Source: Bacteroidota bacterium (GTDB lineage: Bacteria > Bacteroidota > Bacteroidia > Chitinophagales > Saprospiraceae). From it: a DNA stretch of 6,670 nt. The DNA is taken from positions 1-6,670 of the forward strand of contig QQUB01000822.1 in the NCBI GenBank assembly GCA_008501835.1, in the 5' to 3' direction. This document shows, piece after piece, positions 5,231 to 6,670 of this stretch. Made by a program: the position numbers and the translations under genes. Numbering within the stretch: the stretch's first letter is position 1; each line of letters opens with the position of its first letter. The notes beneath the pieces are model-generated. The model saw only the letters and a list, made by a program, of their open reading frames with translations. It ran no database searches and was not told where the DNA came from.

Positions 5231-6670
5231 ATGCGACTTTTTATTTTTAAGTATGTTATTATCGGCATATGCATGATTATCTTTTCAGGTTGTGGTACAC
5301 AACGCCATGCATTTATTGACAACAGTGTAAAAAACTGGCAACAGATCAAAAAAACCGACAATAAAGCCATAGTTCACACTTTGTACCTGATTGGTGACGC
5401 TGGTGCTCTGGACAATCCCGAAAAGGGAACGAACTATGTTTTAGAAGCCGTCAAAAATGAACTGGACACCTCTAGGGGCGATGAAACCCTGGTTTTTCTG
5501 GGAGATAATTTATACCCTAAAGGGCTTGAAGCCAGTGCAAATGAAGATAGAAGTCGTGGAGAAAAAGTATTAAATGCCCAACTCGAATTGGCAAATCATG
5601 TAAATGGCACCACCGTTTTCATCCCCGGAAATCACGATTGGAAAAGAGGACATAAGGGGGGATTGAGATATATCCTGCGACAGGAAGACTATGTAGAATC
5701 ATATTTTGATCAAAATGGGCCTAAAGTTAAAATGTATCCGGGACACGGATGTGGAGATCCCAAAGTCATGAAAATCAATAAGGACCTCGTGTTTATTTTC
5801 CTCGATACTCAGTGGTGGCTCCAAAACTGGGAAAACGAACCAGGAATAAACCGGGGCTGTGAGGTTAAGTCCCATACGGACCTTTTGCATTCCATCGAAG
5901 AAATTTTCATGGATCATAAAAATGATGAGATTGTAGTCCTGATGCACCACCCTATCCTGACAAATGGTAATCACGGCGGTAATTTCTCCATGAAACAACA
6001 CATTTTTCCCTTGACCGATTTAAATGACCGCCTTTGGATCCCTCTTCCTGTTTTAGGGTCAATTTATCCATTAAACCGGCAGGTATCGGGACATGTTCAG
6101 GACGTTACTCATGGTAAAAACAAACAGATCATGCAGGGGATCGATCAAATTGCGAAACGACTTAGAGTTGACGTCATTTTTGCCTCTGGGCATGAACACT
6201 CCCTGCAGTATTTTGAAAATAATAAGATCAAATATGTTGTAAGCGGGTCTGGAGCCAAACACACCTATACAGCAGCAGGAAGAAATGCCCTGTTTACAAA
6301 AGAAGCCAGAGGGTTCGCAAAAATCATGTTCTATGAGGATTTTGAATCATGGATCGAATTTTACACCGTAACAGGTTATGATCAAGAGCCGGTTCTAGAA
6401 TTTAGAAAACAATTAAGGGTGCCACGACCAGGTACTATTGAAGAAGAGGTGAAATTCCCGGATATTCCTATCAGAGACACCTTGGTAGCGGCAAACAAAA
6501 ATTTTCTTGCCGGATCCTTTAAATCCTTCTTAATGGGAGAGCAATACCGAGAAATGTGGGCCACACCGGTTGAGGTCCAAACTATAAATTTACTGGAAGA
6601 GCACGGTGGATTGACTCCCATTAAAAAAGGTGGAGGAATGTCCTCCAACTCTTTAAGAATGGAGGCTCAG
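5231..6670 (+). CDS. Lipoprotein metallophosphoesterase, purple acid phosphatase-like; 3' end beyond the window
   Basis: The frame stays open for 480 codons to the window edge. Residues 1-21 form a lipoprotein signal peptide with lipobox FSGC (Cys21), so the protein is probably exported and lipidated. Residues about 48-345 are a calcineurin-like phosphoesterase domain carrying all five purple-acid-phosphatase-type metal motifs: GDAG (55-58), GDNLY (91-95), GNHD (133-136), VLMH (236-239) and GHEH (320-323). A two-metal phosphomonoesterase or phosphodiesterase activity is predicted; the substrate is unknown. After the domain, GEQYREMWATPV (436-447) and GGLTPIKKGGG (459-469) recall long Bacteroidota proteins of about 1,200 residues that end in an outer-membrane beta-barrel; this is from memory and the rest is not visible. 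Start choice: an in-frame ATG at 5198 would add 11 residues and spoil the short charged N-terminus of the signal peptide, so 5231 is preferred. Confidence 0.9.
   Translation, partial: MRLFIFKYVIIGICMIIFSGCGTQRHAFIDNSVKNWQQIKKTDNKAIVHTLYLIGDAGALDNPEKGTNYVLEAVKNELDTSRGDETLVFLGDNLYPKGLEASANEDRSRGEKVLNAQLELANHVNGTTVFIPGNHDWKRGHKGGLRYILRQEDYVESYFDQNGPKVKMYPGHGCGDPKVMKINKDLVFIFLDTQWWLQNWENEPGINRGCEVKSHTDLLHSIEEIFMDHKNDEIVVLMHHPILTNGNHGGNFSMKQHIFPLTDLNDRLWIPLPVLGSIYPLNRQVSGHVQDVTHGKNKQIMQGIDQIAKRLRVDVIFASGHEHSLQYFENNKIKYVVSGSGAKHTYTAAGRNALFTKEARGFAKIMFYEDFESWIEFYTVTGYDQEPVLEFRKQLRVPRPGTIEEEVKFPDIPIRDTLVAANKNFLAGSFKSFLMGEQYREMWATPVEVQTINLLEEHGGLTPIKKGGGMSSNSLRMEAQ

Noticed and set aside
5699..6648. 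Open frames on the - strand within the phosphoesterase gene
   Set aside because: They are opposite intact metallophosphoesterase motifs and downstream conserved segments, with no family resemblance of their own.

Overview
The window looks like chromosomal DNA from a member of the Bacteroidota, probably a marine flavobacterium-like organism. The evidence is the low GC content, A-rich start contexts with no clear Shine-Dalgarno sequences, -7 boxes of the TAnnTTTG type, and protein families typical of the phylum. The organism assignment is an inference. All six genes lie on the + strand. No RNA gene, mobile element or CRISPR array was seen, and no gene-free gap exceeds 300 bases.

Layout. A complete short-chain dehydrogenase/reductase (SDR) gene of the retinol-dehydrogenase/WWOX-like type (14-934) is followed by an AraC-family regulator (1045-1974). 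Next come an SDR with an apparent Sec signal peptide (2099-3007), a second RDH/WWOX-like SDR clearly related to the first (3186-4085), and a DHRS7-like SDR that must start at TTG (4251-5063). The last gene is the 5' part of a lipoprotein with a purple-acid-phosphatase-like metallophosphoesterase domain (5231 to the window edge). It is open at the 3' end and probably continues into a much larger outer-membrane protein.

Regulation. The most interesting signal is a matched pair of promoter regions. Upstream of the araC gene and upstream of the second RDH/WWOX-like SDR, a (C/T)GGTTA element occurs twice with exactly 21 bp between copies. In both places the second copy starts exactly 28 bp before a -7-like box (TAATTTTG or CACTTTTG). 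Two helical turns between direct half-sites is the usual geometry for an AraC-family dimer. The inference is that the encoded regulator controls itself and the SDR at 3186. At the SDR promoter a third, inverted copy lies upstream, and the predicted transcript starts with a strong hairpin before the start codon.

How the genes may work together. Four SDRs from three subfamilies around one AraC regulator suggest an inducible module for reducing or oxidising carbonyl, alcohol or quinone-like compounds. The substrate cannot be read from the sequence. The phosphoesterase gene has its own possible promoter and is probably an unrelated neighbour.
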